Below, in pieces: positions 43,083 to 51,025 of a stretch of DNA of 64,000 nucleotides; the first letter of the stretch is position 1; each line of letters begins with the position of its first letter. Where the stretch lies: contig NZ_JAPFPY010000019.1 in NCBI RefSeq assembly GCF_026240945.1, positions 62,001 through 126,000 on the forward strand, written 5' to 3'. The notes under the pieces are model-generated. The model did no database searches, had not been told where the DNA came from, and saw nothing but the letters and a program-made list of their open reading frames with translations. The position numbers were made by a program, and so were the translations under genes. The DNA comes from Mycolicibacterium sp. J2 (lineage in GTDB: Bacteria; Actinomycetota; Actinomycetes; Mycobacteriales; Mycobacteriaceae).

Positions 43083-44837
43083 TCAGCCCCTTCCAATGTG
43101 CAGCACTGTAACCACTTCACCTATCGAATTGACAACTACCTTGATGCCGTTCTCCGGCACTGCGTAGGTCATTGTGCCCGGCAAATTCCCTGGACCGGCA
43201 ATGCCATTCGCAATGGCATCCTCCACCACAGTCGGCGTTACCCCTCGGCCCATCAGGCGATCAAGGCTGTGACCAGTATAAAGCCGCCCCATAATGACCG
43301 ACTCAGCGTTTGTCCCCGGCGGCACATTCAACGGGGCTCCCCTCCGGCCGACCGGAAGTTGGGTCGCAACTCGATCAGCCGTTGCTTCAGCTGCCCGCGC
43401 CGCGGCCGCTGCCCGCGCTACCGCCGCTTCTCCGCCTCCGAACACGAGCCCTGGTACTTGCTGGGCAAGTTGCGCGCTCGCTCCCCCGGCGAAGTAAGCG
43501 GCATTCGGAGCATCGAACACCGAGTTGACCTGACTGATGGCGGACGAGAGCGGGTTGACTGCCTGCTGCGCGAGTGCTTGGGCAAGGTTGCCCCAGGACT
43601 CGGCCACACCTGGTGCTCCGGGGCCCGCCGCACCGACAAGCACCTGGATGCTTTCAATCCCGGCGTCCCAACTGTCACGAAAACCTTCCGCGAAGCCGGG
43701 CTCAGGCACAGGTGTGGTCGGGACTGTCGAAACCTGCGGCAGTGTGCCGTTGGCGATCTGGGTGTTGAGCTGGGCCGCGCCGTTAACGACCTGGTTGACC
43801 CGCTGGTCCAACTGCGAAGCTGGGACGCCGTCGTTGGCTATCACTTGGCGCAAGACAGCCACATCTTGGCGACTCGGCGTGAATGCGGGTGCGGCCGACG
43901 ACGAGCTCGTTAGCGTCACAGCCCGGCTCTGGGGAGCTGGACGAACATCGGGGCCCGCCGCCGGCGCGCTTGCACCATTGCGCCGTCGGGCCAGACCCGC
44001 GCCCGCAGCCGCTCCCAGTCCGATAACCACACCCGTGGTGGTGTTGATTGGATTGCTCGGGGATTCCGGAGCGGCTGCAGTCACCGCTGGAGGCTGAGCG
44101 ATAGATTGTTGCGATGACGATGTTGCCGGCGGAATCTGTTGCTGGACAGGCGTGTTCTGCGTAGTGGGCGGCGGCGCGGTGTCCTGGGTTGGTGATGCGG
44201 GTGGGTTCGTGTTCTGGTGCCATTGGTCCGGGGGCGCTTGGACCACCGGACTCGGCGCCTGCTCCGACTGCGAGGGTTGTACCTCGCTTGAGATACGCGT
44301 ATTCACACTGCGATTCGGCCCGTCAGCACTCCAGCGATTGTTGGCGTTGGTCCGCTCAGAAAAGCTCGATCCCGACCGCTGCGTCGCACGCTGACCCTCA
44401 GAAGAGCCCCGCGAACCCGCATCATTATGTTGGCCGTTGGTGTTCGACTTCTTGTTGTCGCTCTTCTTTTTCTTCTTCTTGTTATCCCCTGGCTTGGAGT
44501 GATTACCACCCGGCGAACCCGGTTTCGGCGTCGCTCCAGCCTGCGCCACCACCGCAGGATCACTACTGACCAGCGGCACCACCAAACCCACAATCGGCAC
44601 CAGAAAAGCGGTCAACCCCGCCGCGACACCCAAGCGCAACCAACGACCACGATCACCGACTGATCGGCCCGAAACCGCCCGATGCCGACCCTGAGACACA
44701 CGGCCCGCGCTCGACACCCCTAGCGGCATCAACCACTCACCACTCGACACATCAGAGCAAAGAGCCGACCCACCGTCCGCGACGATCGCACGAGCACCAG
44801 ACCCAACCGACACCGCGCACCGATGCCGCGTCACCAC
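43083..44837 (-). CDS. Exported polymorphic-toxin-like protein
   Basis: 584 residues. A long basic leader and hydrophobic segment (68-90) look like an export signal or anchor. Residues 100-265 are low-complexity Lys/Ser/Asn then Pro/Gln/Thr. A second hydrophobic stretch ends in ARRR (268-286). Residues 380-490 (GFAEGFRDSWDAGIESIQVLV to VPGLVFGGGEAAVARAAAAARA) resemble pre-toxin regions of polymorphic toxins. The end, about 519-584, reads TGHSLDRLMGRGVTPTVVEDAIANG then PGTMTYAVPENGIKVVVNS and VVTVLHIG, the helix-then-strands pattern of BECR-fold RNases and DUF4258-like toxins. The adjacent colicin-D-type immunity gene supports a tRNA-nuclease toxin. Start uncertain: GTG at 44837, or ATG at residue 37. 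Confidence 0.65.
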   Translation of the reverse strand: MVTRHRCAVSVGSGARAIVADGGSALCSDVSSGEWLMPLGVSSAGRVSQGRHRAVSGRSVGDRGRWLRLGVAAGLTAFLVPIVGLVVPLVSSDPAVVAQAGATPKPGSPGGNHSKPGDNKKKKKKSDNKKSNTNGQHNDAGSRGSSEGQRATQRSGSSFSERTNANNRWSADGPNRSVNTRISSEVQPSQSEQAPSPVVQAPPDQWHQNTNPPASPTQDTAPPPTTQNTPVQQQIPPATSSSQQSIAQPPAVTAAAPESPSNPINTTTGVVIGLGAAAGAGLARRRNGASAPAAGPDVRPAPQSRAVTLTSSSSAAPAFTPSRQDVAVLRQVIANDGVPASQLDQRVNQVVNGAAQLNTQIANGTLPQVSTVPTTPVPEPGFAEGFRDSWDAGIESIQVLVGAAGPGAPGVAESWGNLAQALAQQAVNPLSSAISQVNSVFDAPNAAYFAGGASAQLAQQVPGLVFGGGEAAVARAAAAARAAEATADRVATQLPVGRRGAPLNVPPGTNAESVIMGRLYTGHSLDRLMGRGVTPTVVEDAIANGIAGPGNLPGTMTYAVPENGIKVVVNSIGEVVTVLHIGRG

Positions 44838-45142
44838 GCCACCTGCACAGCGATGCTATGACCGGCCGACCTCACCCAGAGGTCGAACCCGCGCAGGTCA
44901 GACCGCAATAATCCCCCCATGACGCCTCCCCTTCGACATCCCAATCGAGCCCGTCAACCAGACGGACTCTGCAGGGTGTAGTCGGGAGCGAACGTCGAAA
45001 CCGAACATCAGCGAACGGTGATCTATCCCATAGCAACATTGGCGTCAATCGCGGCTACGCTTCGACACCACCAACACACGGCGGCCAAACCGACCCGATA
45101 CCCGGGCATCATGGGGCGCCGAACCATCGATTCGGGGGAATC
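44838..45142. other. Intergenic region without recognisable gene
   Basis: 305 bp between the divergent toxin-like gene and the small membrane protein. It must hold both promoters. I found no convincing -35/-10 pair, palindrome, tRNA or conserved frame here. Confidence 0.5.
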
Positions 45143-45406
45143 ATGCACTCATCGAGCAACAACGCACAGTTCCACGTCAAAAACTTCGCCGCGCTGCTGG
45201 GCGGCCTCGCCATGCTCGCCGCGGGCTTCGCCGCCATCACCAGCCTGACCAACTGGATCGACCGCTGGGGCACCGTTCCGGTCTACCTGACCTACTTCCT
45301 CTACATGTCCCTCGCCGGGCGGCTGTTCTGGAAGGGCGCCGACGCAACCTGGGCCGCAATCAAATCGAGCCTTTCTACCGCGCCGGCGAGCGAAGTGGTC
45401 CCCTGA
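45143..45406 (+). CDS. Small membrane protein, unknown function
   Basis: 87 residues with two hydrophobic segments: ALLGGLAMLAAGFAAITSL and VPVYLTYFLYMSLAGRLFW. A Gly-rich GGGGGAA sequence precedes the ATG as a possible ribosome site. No family recognised. It sits between the toxin-like gene and tRNA-Leu. Confidence 0.5.
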   Translation: MHSSSNNAQFHVKNFAALLGGLAMLAAGFAAITSLTNWIDRWGTVPVYLTYFLYMSLAGRLFWKGADATWAAIKSSLSTAPASEVVP

Positions 45407-45586
45407 GACCTTCGGCGTTAGCCGCACGGTGACTCCGCGATCAGCGGAAGCTTCAAACTAGTCGCAATTGCAGGCTTCGCGGGAAGCACAGCACCGAACC
45501 GACAAGCGACGGTGGATGATTCGGACCTGGTGCGTATTCAGACGCACCCCACGCCCGAACCCGAGTAGCCCTGCTGGATACACACG

Positions 45587-45625
45587 AAAATAGCTCTGAG
45601 CCGGCAATGCTGGTTCAGAGCTATT
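45587..45625 (-). terminator. Intrinsic terminator of tRNA-Leu
   Basis: On the minus strand AATAGCTCTGA pairs perfectly with TCAGAGCTATT (11 bp) across a 15-nt loop, followed by a short U run (TTTTCG). It is 26 bp beyond the 3' end of tRNA-Leu, in the right orientation, so it should end that transcript. Confidence 0.8.
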
Positions 45626-45650
45626 CGATGTCGTGAGACACCGCAAGAGT

Positions 45651-45732
45651 GCGGGCGGTGGGATTCGAACCCACACGCTCTCTCGAGCACCGGCACCTAA
45701 AGCCGGCATGTCTGCCGTTCCATCACGCCCGC
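45651..45732 (-). tRNA. tRNA-Leu (anticodon UAG)
   Basis: The minus strand folds as a cloverleaf: acceptor GCGGGCG/CGCCCGC, anticodon stem CCGGC/GCCGG around loop TTTAGGT giving UAG, a long variable arm (GCTC-GAGA-GAGC) as in class II tRNAs, and T-arm GTGGG-TTCGAAT-CCCAC. It reads CUA and probably other CUN leucine codons. CCA is not encoded. Confidence 0.95.
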
Positions 45733-45822
45733 AAGCGCGTTCAGACTACCGCTCACCGATCCGGGCGGAGTTGTCGGTGGCCGCTCCTACCGTGGAGCAC
45801 AACGTGTCGAAGGCGGTCCCAC

Positions 45823-46551
45823 ATGCGCTCTGCAGCTCAGTTCAATAGGGTCCAACAACTCGTCGCAGCTGGGGCCAATGACTGCGCGATCGCACGGGAA
45901 ACGGGCATACCGCGGCGCACAGTCTGGGATTGGCGACGCGCCGGACCGCAATTGCGCCGACCACACGGGTCCTGTTCTCAACACGACTACTCGCACCTCC
46001 CCTCAGATGCGTACGCGTATCTTCTGGGCCTGTACCTAGGTGACGGCAGTATCAGCCAGAACCGGAGGGTTTGGCGGTTGCGCGTCACCCTGGATAAGCG
46101 CTACCCCGGCATCATCGACAGCTGCAGACGAACAATCGACACGATCATGGCGGGCCAGCAGGCGACCGTGTTTCCGAGAGCCACGGGATGCGTGGATGTC
46201 AGCCTGTACTCCAAGCACTGGCCCTGCCTCTTCCCCCAATACGGCCCCGGCCCGAAACACACCCGCCCGATCGTCCTGCAGCCCTGGCAGCAATCTCACG
46301 TCGACGCCGCCACCGAGGACTTCATCCGCGGGCTCATTCACAGCGACGGATGTCGGGTCGTCGCCAACGATCGTGGGGTGGCCAGCGTCCGGTACCACTT
46401 CACCAATCACTCCGCCGACATCCGCGCGCTGTATTGCGCAGCGTTGGACAGGCTGGGCATCCCGTGGACGCAGAACAGCCGCTACGTCATCGCGGTCTAC
46501 CGTAAAGCCGCGACCGCCCGCCTCGATGAGTTCGTCGGACCCAAGGCCTGA
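45823..46551 (+). CDS. Orphan HTH-LAGLIDADG endonuclease-like protein
   Basis: 242 residues from the ATG at 45823. Residues 20-42 form a helix-turn-helix (AIARETGIPRRTVWDWRRA). Two LAGLIDADG-type helices follow: LLGLYLGDGS (67-76, Asp74) and FIRGLIHSDGCR (167-178, Asp175), about 100 residues apart as in single-chain double-motif homing endonucleases. Both carry the catalytic Asp. It is not inside an intein or a recognisable intron. It begins 91 bp from the 5' end of tRNA-Leu, divergently. Such free-standing proteins are seen in actinobacteria; whether this one cuts DNA or acts as a regulator is unknown. Confidence 0.78.
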   Translation: MRSAAQFNRVQQLVAAGANDCAIARETGIPRRTVWDWRRAGPQLRRPHGSCSQHDYSHLPSDAYAYLLGLYLGDGSISQNRRVWRLRVTLDKRYPGIIDSCRRTIDTIMAGQQATVFPRATGCVDVSLYSKHWPCLFPQYGPGPKHTRPIVLQPWQQSHVDAATEDFIRGLIHSDGCRVVANDRGVASVRYHFTNHSADIRALYCAALDRLGIPWTQNSRYVIAVYRKAATARLDEFVGPKA

Positions 46552-46589
46552 CCAGCCGAAGGGACAAACCAGCACGGTACCGTTGACGC

Positions 46590-46949
46590 ATGTCCACTAC
46601 ACGGCGTAGGAGGCCGGCGCTCATCGCGCTGGTGATCCTCGGCGCCGTCGGCTGCCTGCTGCTGGCTTGGTGGCAATGGACCCGCTTCGAGTCGGCCTCG
46701 GGCACCTTCCAGAACCTGGGCTACGCACTGCAGTGGCCGATGTTTGCGGGCTTCTGCGTGTACGCCTACTACAAATTCGTGCGCCTGGAAGAGGCACCGC
46801 CCGCGGAGATCAAGACCGACAACGAGATCCCGGCCGGCCTGCTTCCCGAGCGTCCGAAGACGACGACCAACGACGACGACCCCACCCTGCGCGAATACAA
46901 CGCATACCTCGCCGAGCTTGCACAAAAGGACAAGGAAGACACCGAATGA
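46590..46949 (+). CDS. LprD-like membrane protein
   Basis: 119 residues: basic start, hydrophobic helix with a Cys (ALIALVILGAVGCLLLAWW), a second hydrophobic stretch (GYALQWPMFAGFCVYAYYKFV), then an acidic cytoplasmic-type tail. Position and coupling to the following DUF3817 gene match the Rv1343c (lprD)-Rv1342c pair. The Cys at the helix end explains why homologues are called lipoproteins, but a helix on both sides fits a membrane protein better. Function unknown. Confidence 0.7.
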   Translation: MSTTRRRRPALIALVILGAVGCLLLAWWQWTRFESASGTFQNLGYALQWPMFAGFCVYAYYKFVRLEEAPPAEIKTDNEIPAGLLPERPKTTTNDDDPTLREYNAYLAELAQKDKEDTE

Positions 46950-47290
46950 CCTCCCCCGAAACACCCGCATCCGCCGCTTCCGTCGTATCCATCCGCAAGG
47001 CACTGCTCAGCTACCGCGTAATGGCGTGGGCGACGGGTCTGTGGCTGATCGCGCTGTGCTACGAGATGGTGATGAAGTACGTGTTCAAGGATGCCTCGCT
47101 GAGCTGGATCGGCATCGTGCATGGCTGGGTGTACTTCGTCTATTTGCTGTGCACCGCGAATCTGGCCGTGAAGGCGCGCTGGCCCATCGGCCGCGCCATC
47201 GGCACGCTGATCTCCGGCACCGTGCCGCTGCTGGGCATCATCGTCGAGCACTTCCAGACGCAAGACGTGAAGAAGCGCTTCGGTCTGTGA
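46946..47290 (+). CDS. DUF3817 membrane protein (Rv1342c-like)
   Basis: 114 residues from the ATG overlapping the previous stop, with GGAAGA upstream. Three membrane helices: YRVMAWATGLWLIALCYEMV, WIGIVHGWVYFVYLLCTANLAV, and AIGTLISGTVPLLGIIVEHF. The conserved GIVHGW motif of DUF3817 is intact. Its last 53 bp are antisense to the end of the convergent MFS gene. Confidence 0.8.
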   Translation: MTSPETPASAASVVSIRKALLSYRVMAWATGLWLIALCYEMVMKYVFKDASLSWIGIVHGWVYFVYLLCTANLAVKARWPIGRAIGTLISGTVPLLGIIVEHFQTQDVKKRFGL

Positions 47291-48701
47291 CGTCCTCGGT
47301 CGCAGCGACCGGGATCAGCATTGCCAGCACCGCGGACAGACCCGCGACACCCGCCGCGATGAGCAGCGCCAGCCGGAACGCCTCCGCGGTCGGCACGTCC
47401 TGGCCGCCCATCGACATCGTCAGGCCGGCCAACACGGCGCCGATCACGGCGCTGGAGATCGACGTACCCAGCGAACGGGCCAACGCGTTGATGCCGTTGG
47501 CTGCGGCGGTTTCCGAGATCGGCACCGCCGCGTTGATCAGCGCGGGCATCGACGCGTAGGCGAACCCCACTCCGACGCTCACCAGCACGTTGAGCACGAG
47601 CACCTGGGGGCCGCCACCGAGCAGCCACAACCCACCCAGGTAGGAACCGGCGATGATCACAGAGCCGGTGACCAGCGTGAAGCGCGGTCCCCTGGCCGCC
47701 GCAATGCGCGCGGCGACGGGCGCGGTGACCATCATCGCCAGGCCGCCCGGCGCCATCCACAGCCCGGCTTCGAGCATCGACATGCCGAGCCCATAGCCGG
47801 TCGCCGTTGGCAGCTCGAGAACCTGCGGAGCGATCAGCGACAACGCGAACATGGCGAAGCCGACGCCGATCGAGGCGATGTTGGTGGTCAGCACCGGCCG
47901 GCGCAGCGTCGCACGCACGTCGACGATCGGTGAATCGAACCGCAGCTGCCACACCCCGAACACGGCGAACACCACGAGCGACGCGGCGAACATGCCGGCC
48001 GTCGTCACCGACGTCCACCCCCACGTCCGCCCCTTGGTGATCCCGAGCAACAACGCCACCAGGCCCGCGGCGAGCAGCACCGCACCCAGGGGGTCGAGCC
48101 GGTCCGACGAGGTGGCCGGTACCGCGGGCACCAGGAAGACGAACAACGCCAGCGCACCGATACCCAGCCCGGCGGCAACCCAGAACAGCGCATGCCAGTT
48201 GACGTGCTGGGCGATGGCCGCCGAGAGCGGCAAACCGAGTGCCCCGCCGACGCCGAGCGACGAGCTCATCAATCCCATTGCTCCACCGACCTTTTCGGCC
48301 GGAACCGAGGCGCGCAGCACGCTGATGCCCAGCGGGATGATCGGGATCGCCAGACCCTGTAGCCCGCGTCCGACGATGAACGGGACCACCGCCGAGGTCA
48401 GCGCACACAGTAGAGATCCCGCGGTCAGCAGCACCGCGCAGGCGACGAGTACCCGCTTGGGTCCGAAGATGTCACCCAGACGCCCGAAGACGGGGGTGGC
48501 CACGGCGGCGGTCAGCAGCGTCGCGGTGATCGCCCACGACGCGTTGGCCGGGCTGGTGTCCAGCAGCTTCGGCAGTTCCGGAACCAGCGGGATGATCAGC
48601 GTCTGCATCAGTGACACGCCGATACCAGCCGCCGACAGCACGGCGATGAGCACGCGTGGATGCGTCGAACCCCAGCCGCGTGAACTCACGGCCGCGAGCA
48701 T
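47238..48701 (-). CDS. MFS drug transporter, DHA2-like
   Basis: 487 residues, about 14 membrane helices. Conserved motifs: ATPVFGRLGDIFGPKRVL (motif A) and GRGLQGLAIPIIPLGISVLR (motif B, with Arg in helix 4). The polar last 21 residues are encoded in the overlap with DUF3817. The ATG is preceded by no Shine-Dalgarno. Proton-driven efflux of drugs or metabolites is likely. In M. tuberculosis this position, between Rv1342c and rdgB, has no such gene, so it is an insertion into a conserved block. Confidence 0.85.
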   Translation of the reverse strand: MLAAVSSRGWGSTHPRVLIAVLSAAGIGVSLMQTLIIPLVPELPKLLDTSPANASWAITATLLTAAVATPVFGRLGDIFGPKRVLVACAVLLTAGSLLCALTSAVVPFIVGRGLQGLAIPIIPLGISVLRASVPAEKVGGAMGLMSSSLGVGGALGLPLSAAIAQHVNWHALFWVAAGLGIGALALFVFLVPAVPATSSDRLDPLGAVLLAAGLVALLLGITKGRTWGWTSVTTAGMFAASLVVFAVFGVWQLRFDSPIVDVRATLRRPVLTTNIASIGVGFAMFALSLIAPQVLELPTATGYGLGMSMLEAGLWMAPGGLAMMVTAPVAARIAAARGPRFTLVTGSVIIAGSYLGGLWLLGGGPQVLVLNVLVSVGVGFAYASMPALINAAVPISETAAANGINALARSLGTSISSAVIGAVLAGLTMSMGGQDVPTAEAFRLALLIAAGVAGLSAVLAMLIPVAATEDVTDRSASSRLASGSARR

Positions 48702-48735
48702 TACACGTTAGTTTGGCTATGTAAAATTCGGGCGA

Positions 48736-49332
48736 TCACACCAGCGCCCGCAGGGCGGGCACCAACAAGGCCAACGCCCGCCCCCGGTGCGAGTCCGCAT
48801 CCTTCTCGGCCGGGCTCAGCTCGGCGGCCGACCGATCGGATCCGGCCGGCACGAAAATCGGGTCGTAGCCGAAGCCGCCGTCCCCGCGCGGCGCCCGGGC
48901 GATGGTGCCGGACCACTCGCCACGCACCACGGTCTGCCCGGCCGCAGATACCAACGCACACGCCGAGACGAACGCCCCGCCGCGCCGCTCGTCGGGCACG
49001 TCATGCAACTGGTTCAGCACCAGCTCGAGATTGGCGATGTCGTCACCGTGCCGGCCCGCCCACCGGGCCGACAGCACCCCCGGCATTCCGTTCAGTGCGT
49101 CGACGGCCAGCCCGGAATCGTCGGCCACCGCTGGGATCCCCGTCGCGGTGAACGCGTCGCGCGCCTTGGCCAGCGCGTTCTCCTCGAACGTTGCACCCGT
49201 CTCCGGTGCCTCGTCGAAAGCGGGTACATCGTCCAGCGACAACAGGTCCAGCCCGGCCACCCCGGCGGCGTCGAGCACGCGGCGCAACTCGGCCAGTTTC
49301 TTGGCGTTGCGGCTGGCGACGAGCAGTTGCAC
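48736..49332 (-). CDS. rdgB: XTP/dITP pyrophosphatase (RdgB/HAM1)
   Basis: 198 residues from the GTG that shares a base with the rph stop (TAGTG). Signatures: LLVASRNAKKLAELRRVL for phosphate binding, then ETGATFEENALAKA, VADDSGLAVDALNGMPGVLSARWAG and GFGYDPIFVP. It removes pyrophosphate from deaminated purine nucleotides to protect DNA and RNA. Coupled to rph, as in most actinobacteria. Confidence 0.93.
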   Translation of the reverse strand: MQLLVASRNAKKLAELRRVLDAAGVAGLDLLSLDDVPAFDEAPETGATFEENALAKARDAFTATGIPAVADDSGLAVDALNGMPGVLSARWAGRHGDDIANLELVLNQLHDVPDERRGGAFVSACALVSAAGQTVVRGEWSGTIARAPRGDGGFGYDPIFVPAGSDRSAAELSPAEKDADSHRGRALALLVPALRALV

Positions 49333-50114
49333 TAGCTTCCGAACGCTTTCTTCGTCGGTCCCGACGGCTCGGGCAGCACGCCCGGATACGGCAGCTCCAG
49401 CGCGGACCGCTGGATGGCGAACAGCTGATCGCAGGCAACCAGTGCGGCGTCGAGCATTTTGTCCAGGGTGGAACGCGGGAAGGTAGCGCCCTCGCCGGTG
49501 CCCTGTACCTCGACCAGCGTGCCGGTATCGGTGGCGACGATGTTCATGTCGACCTCGGCGCGCGAATCCTCGGTGTAGGGCAGGTCCACCCGGACCCGGC
49601 CGTCGACCACGCCCACCGATACCGCGGCGATGGCGCACGACAACGGCCGCGGATCGGACAACTTGTCTGCCGCCGCCAAGAACGTGACCGCATCGGCGAG
49701 TGCGACATAGGCCCCGGTAATGGCGGCGGTGCGGGTGCCGCCATCGGCTTGCAGTACGTCGCAGTCGATGGCGATGGTGTTCTCCCCCAGCGCCCGCAGG
49801 TCGATGCACGCGCGCAGCGAACGGCCGATCAGCCGGCTGATCTCCTGCGTGCGCCCACCCACGCGGCCCTTGACCGACTCGCGGTCCGAGCGGGAATGGG
49901 TCGCGGCGGGCAGCATCGCGTATTCGGCGGTGAGCCAACCCAATCCAGAACCCTTGCGCCAGCGCGGCACACCCTCGGTGACCGAGGCCGTGCACATGAC
50001 CCGCGTCTGGCCGAACTCGACCAGTACCGATCCGGCCGGGTGGGAAGTGAATCCGCGGGTGATGACCACCGGTCGCAGTTCGTCGTCAAGCCTGCCGTCT
50101 TCTCGTCTGGACAC
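49332..50114 (-). CDS. rph: Ribonuclease PH
   Basis: 260 residues. Phosphorolytic 3'-5' exoribonuclease that trims tRNA 3' ends. Signatures: GSVLVEFGQTRVMCTASV, then RGKGSGWLTAEYAMLP-like text (RWRKGSGLGWLTAEYAMLPAATHSR), RTQEISRLIGRSLRACIDL, TIAIDCDVLQADGGTRTAAITGA. The start is GTG. Operon rph-rdgB. Confidence 0.95.
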   Translation of the reverse strand: MSRREDGRLDDELRPVVITRGFTSHPAGSVLVEFGQTRVMCTASVTEGVPRWRKGSGLGWLTAEYAMLPAATHSRSDRESVKGRVGGRTQEISRLIGRSLRACIDLRALGENTIAIDCDVLQADGGTRTAAITGAYVALADAVTFLAAADKLSDPRPLSCAIAAVSVGVVDGRVRVDLPYTEDSRAEVDMNIVATDTGTLVEVQGTGEGATFPRSTLDKMLDAALVACDQLFAIQRSALELPYPGVLPEPSGPTKKAFGS

Positions 50115-50136
50115 CCGGCAACCCTATCGCCTGCGT

Positions 50137-50904
50137 TCAGCGGCGGGTGATGTCGATCGTCTCGTTGCAGACCACGGCGTGCACCGGACCGTCGAACTCG
50201 GCCTTGGCCTCGCTGATGACGTCCTCGCGGGAAGTCCACGGCGGGATGTGGGTGAGCAGCAGTTCGCCGACGCCCGCCCGCGCGGCGATCTGCCCCGCCT
50301 CCGTACCGGAGAGATGCAGTTTCGGCGGCCGGTCCGGCGAGTGGGTCCAAGACGCTTCGCACAGGAAGACATCGACGCCGCGGGCCAACTCGATGACGGC
50401 GTCGCAGATGCCGGTATCCCCGCTGTAGGCGAACGTGACACCGTCGCGGTCGGTGAAGCGCATCCCGTAGGACTCGGTCGGATGGCACACCAGCCGCGGC
50501 TGCACGGTCAGCGCGCCCAGCTGGATGGTCTGCCCGTCCACCCACTGCCGGACGTCGAAGATGTCGGAGATGTCGTCGATCTCCCCGCCCTCGGGTGAGG
50601 AGGCGGCCCCCATCCGCTCGGCGGTGTCGGTCGGCCCGTACAGCAGGGCGCGTCCCACCGGCGGGCTGGGGTGATAGCGACGCCACACGAACAGCCCGGG
50701 AAGATCGAGGCAGTGGTCGGCGTGCAGATGGGAAAGCAGCACATCCACCGCGCCGGGGTCCGCGTGCCGCTGTAGGGCACCCAGCACGCCGCCGCCGAAG
50801 TCGATGACGATCGGCGTGGTGTCGGGTTCGGTCAGCAGATAACCGGACGCCGGCGAATCGGGCCCGACCACACTGCCGGAACAACCCAGTACGGTGATTC
50901 GCAC
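50137..50904 (-). CDS. Metallo-beta-lactamase-fold hydrolase (Rv1339-like)
   Basis: 255 residues. Metal site SHLHADHCLDL (58-68), DFGGG substrate loop, SGDTGICDAVIELA with a bridging Asp, and a late LTHIPPW His. It is the positional and sequence counterpart of Rv1339, reported as an atypical class II cyclic-AMP phosphodiesterase; RNase Z-like folds are the alternative. 22 bp upstream of rph. The start is GTG. Confidence 0.85.
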   Translation of the reverse strand: MRITVLGCSGSVVGPDSPASGYLLTEPDTTPIVIDFGGGVLGALQRHADPGAVDVLLSHLHADHCLDLPGLFVWRRYHPSPPVGRALLYGPTDTAERMGAASSPEGGEIDDISDIFDVRQWVDGQTIQLGALTVQPRLVCHPTESYGMRFTDRDGVTFAYSGDTGICDAVIELARGVDVFLCEASWTHSPDRPPKLHLSGTEAGQIAARAGVGELLLTHIPPWTSREDVISEAKAEFDGPVHAVVCNETIDITRR

Positions 50905-51025
50905 AGGGTCTAGCTTGCCACGTTTGCCATCCGCGGGACGAAAGCATCACCGCTTTGCGCGACAAGATTCATTTTCGCTCCACACAGTGACCGAGAACGC
51001 ACCGCAGGATCTCAGCAAATGCGCG

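Noticed and set aside
43083..44837. Toxin-like protein as an ESX-secreted TNT/PE-PPE-type toxin
   Set aside because: No WXG100/LXG helix pair or YxxxD/E signal at the N-terminus; the hydrophobic segment suggests Sec export or anchoring.
45018..45248. A 76-codon open frame overlapping the small membrane gene
   Set aside because: No signal, motif or ribosome site; its 3' half is out of frame over the membrane protein, which has better features.
48702..48726. TTACA...TGTAA inverted repeat upstream of the MFS gene as an operator
   Set aside because: Only five paired bases per arm and the 14 bases between show no symmetry.
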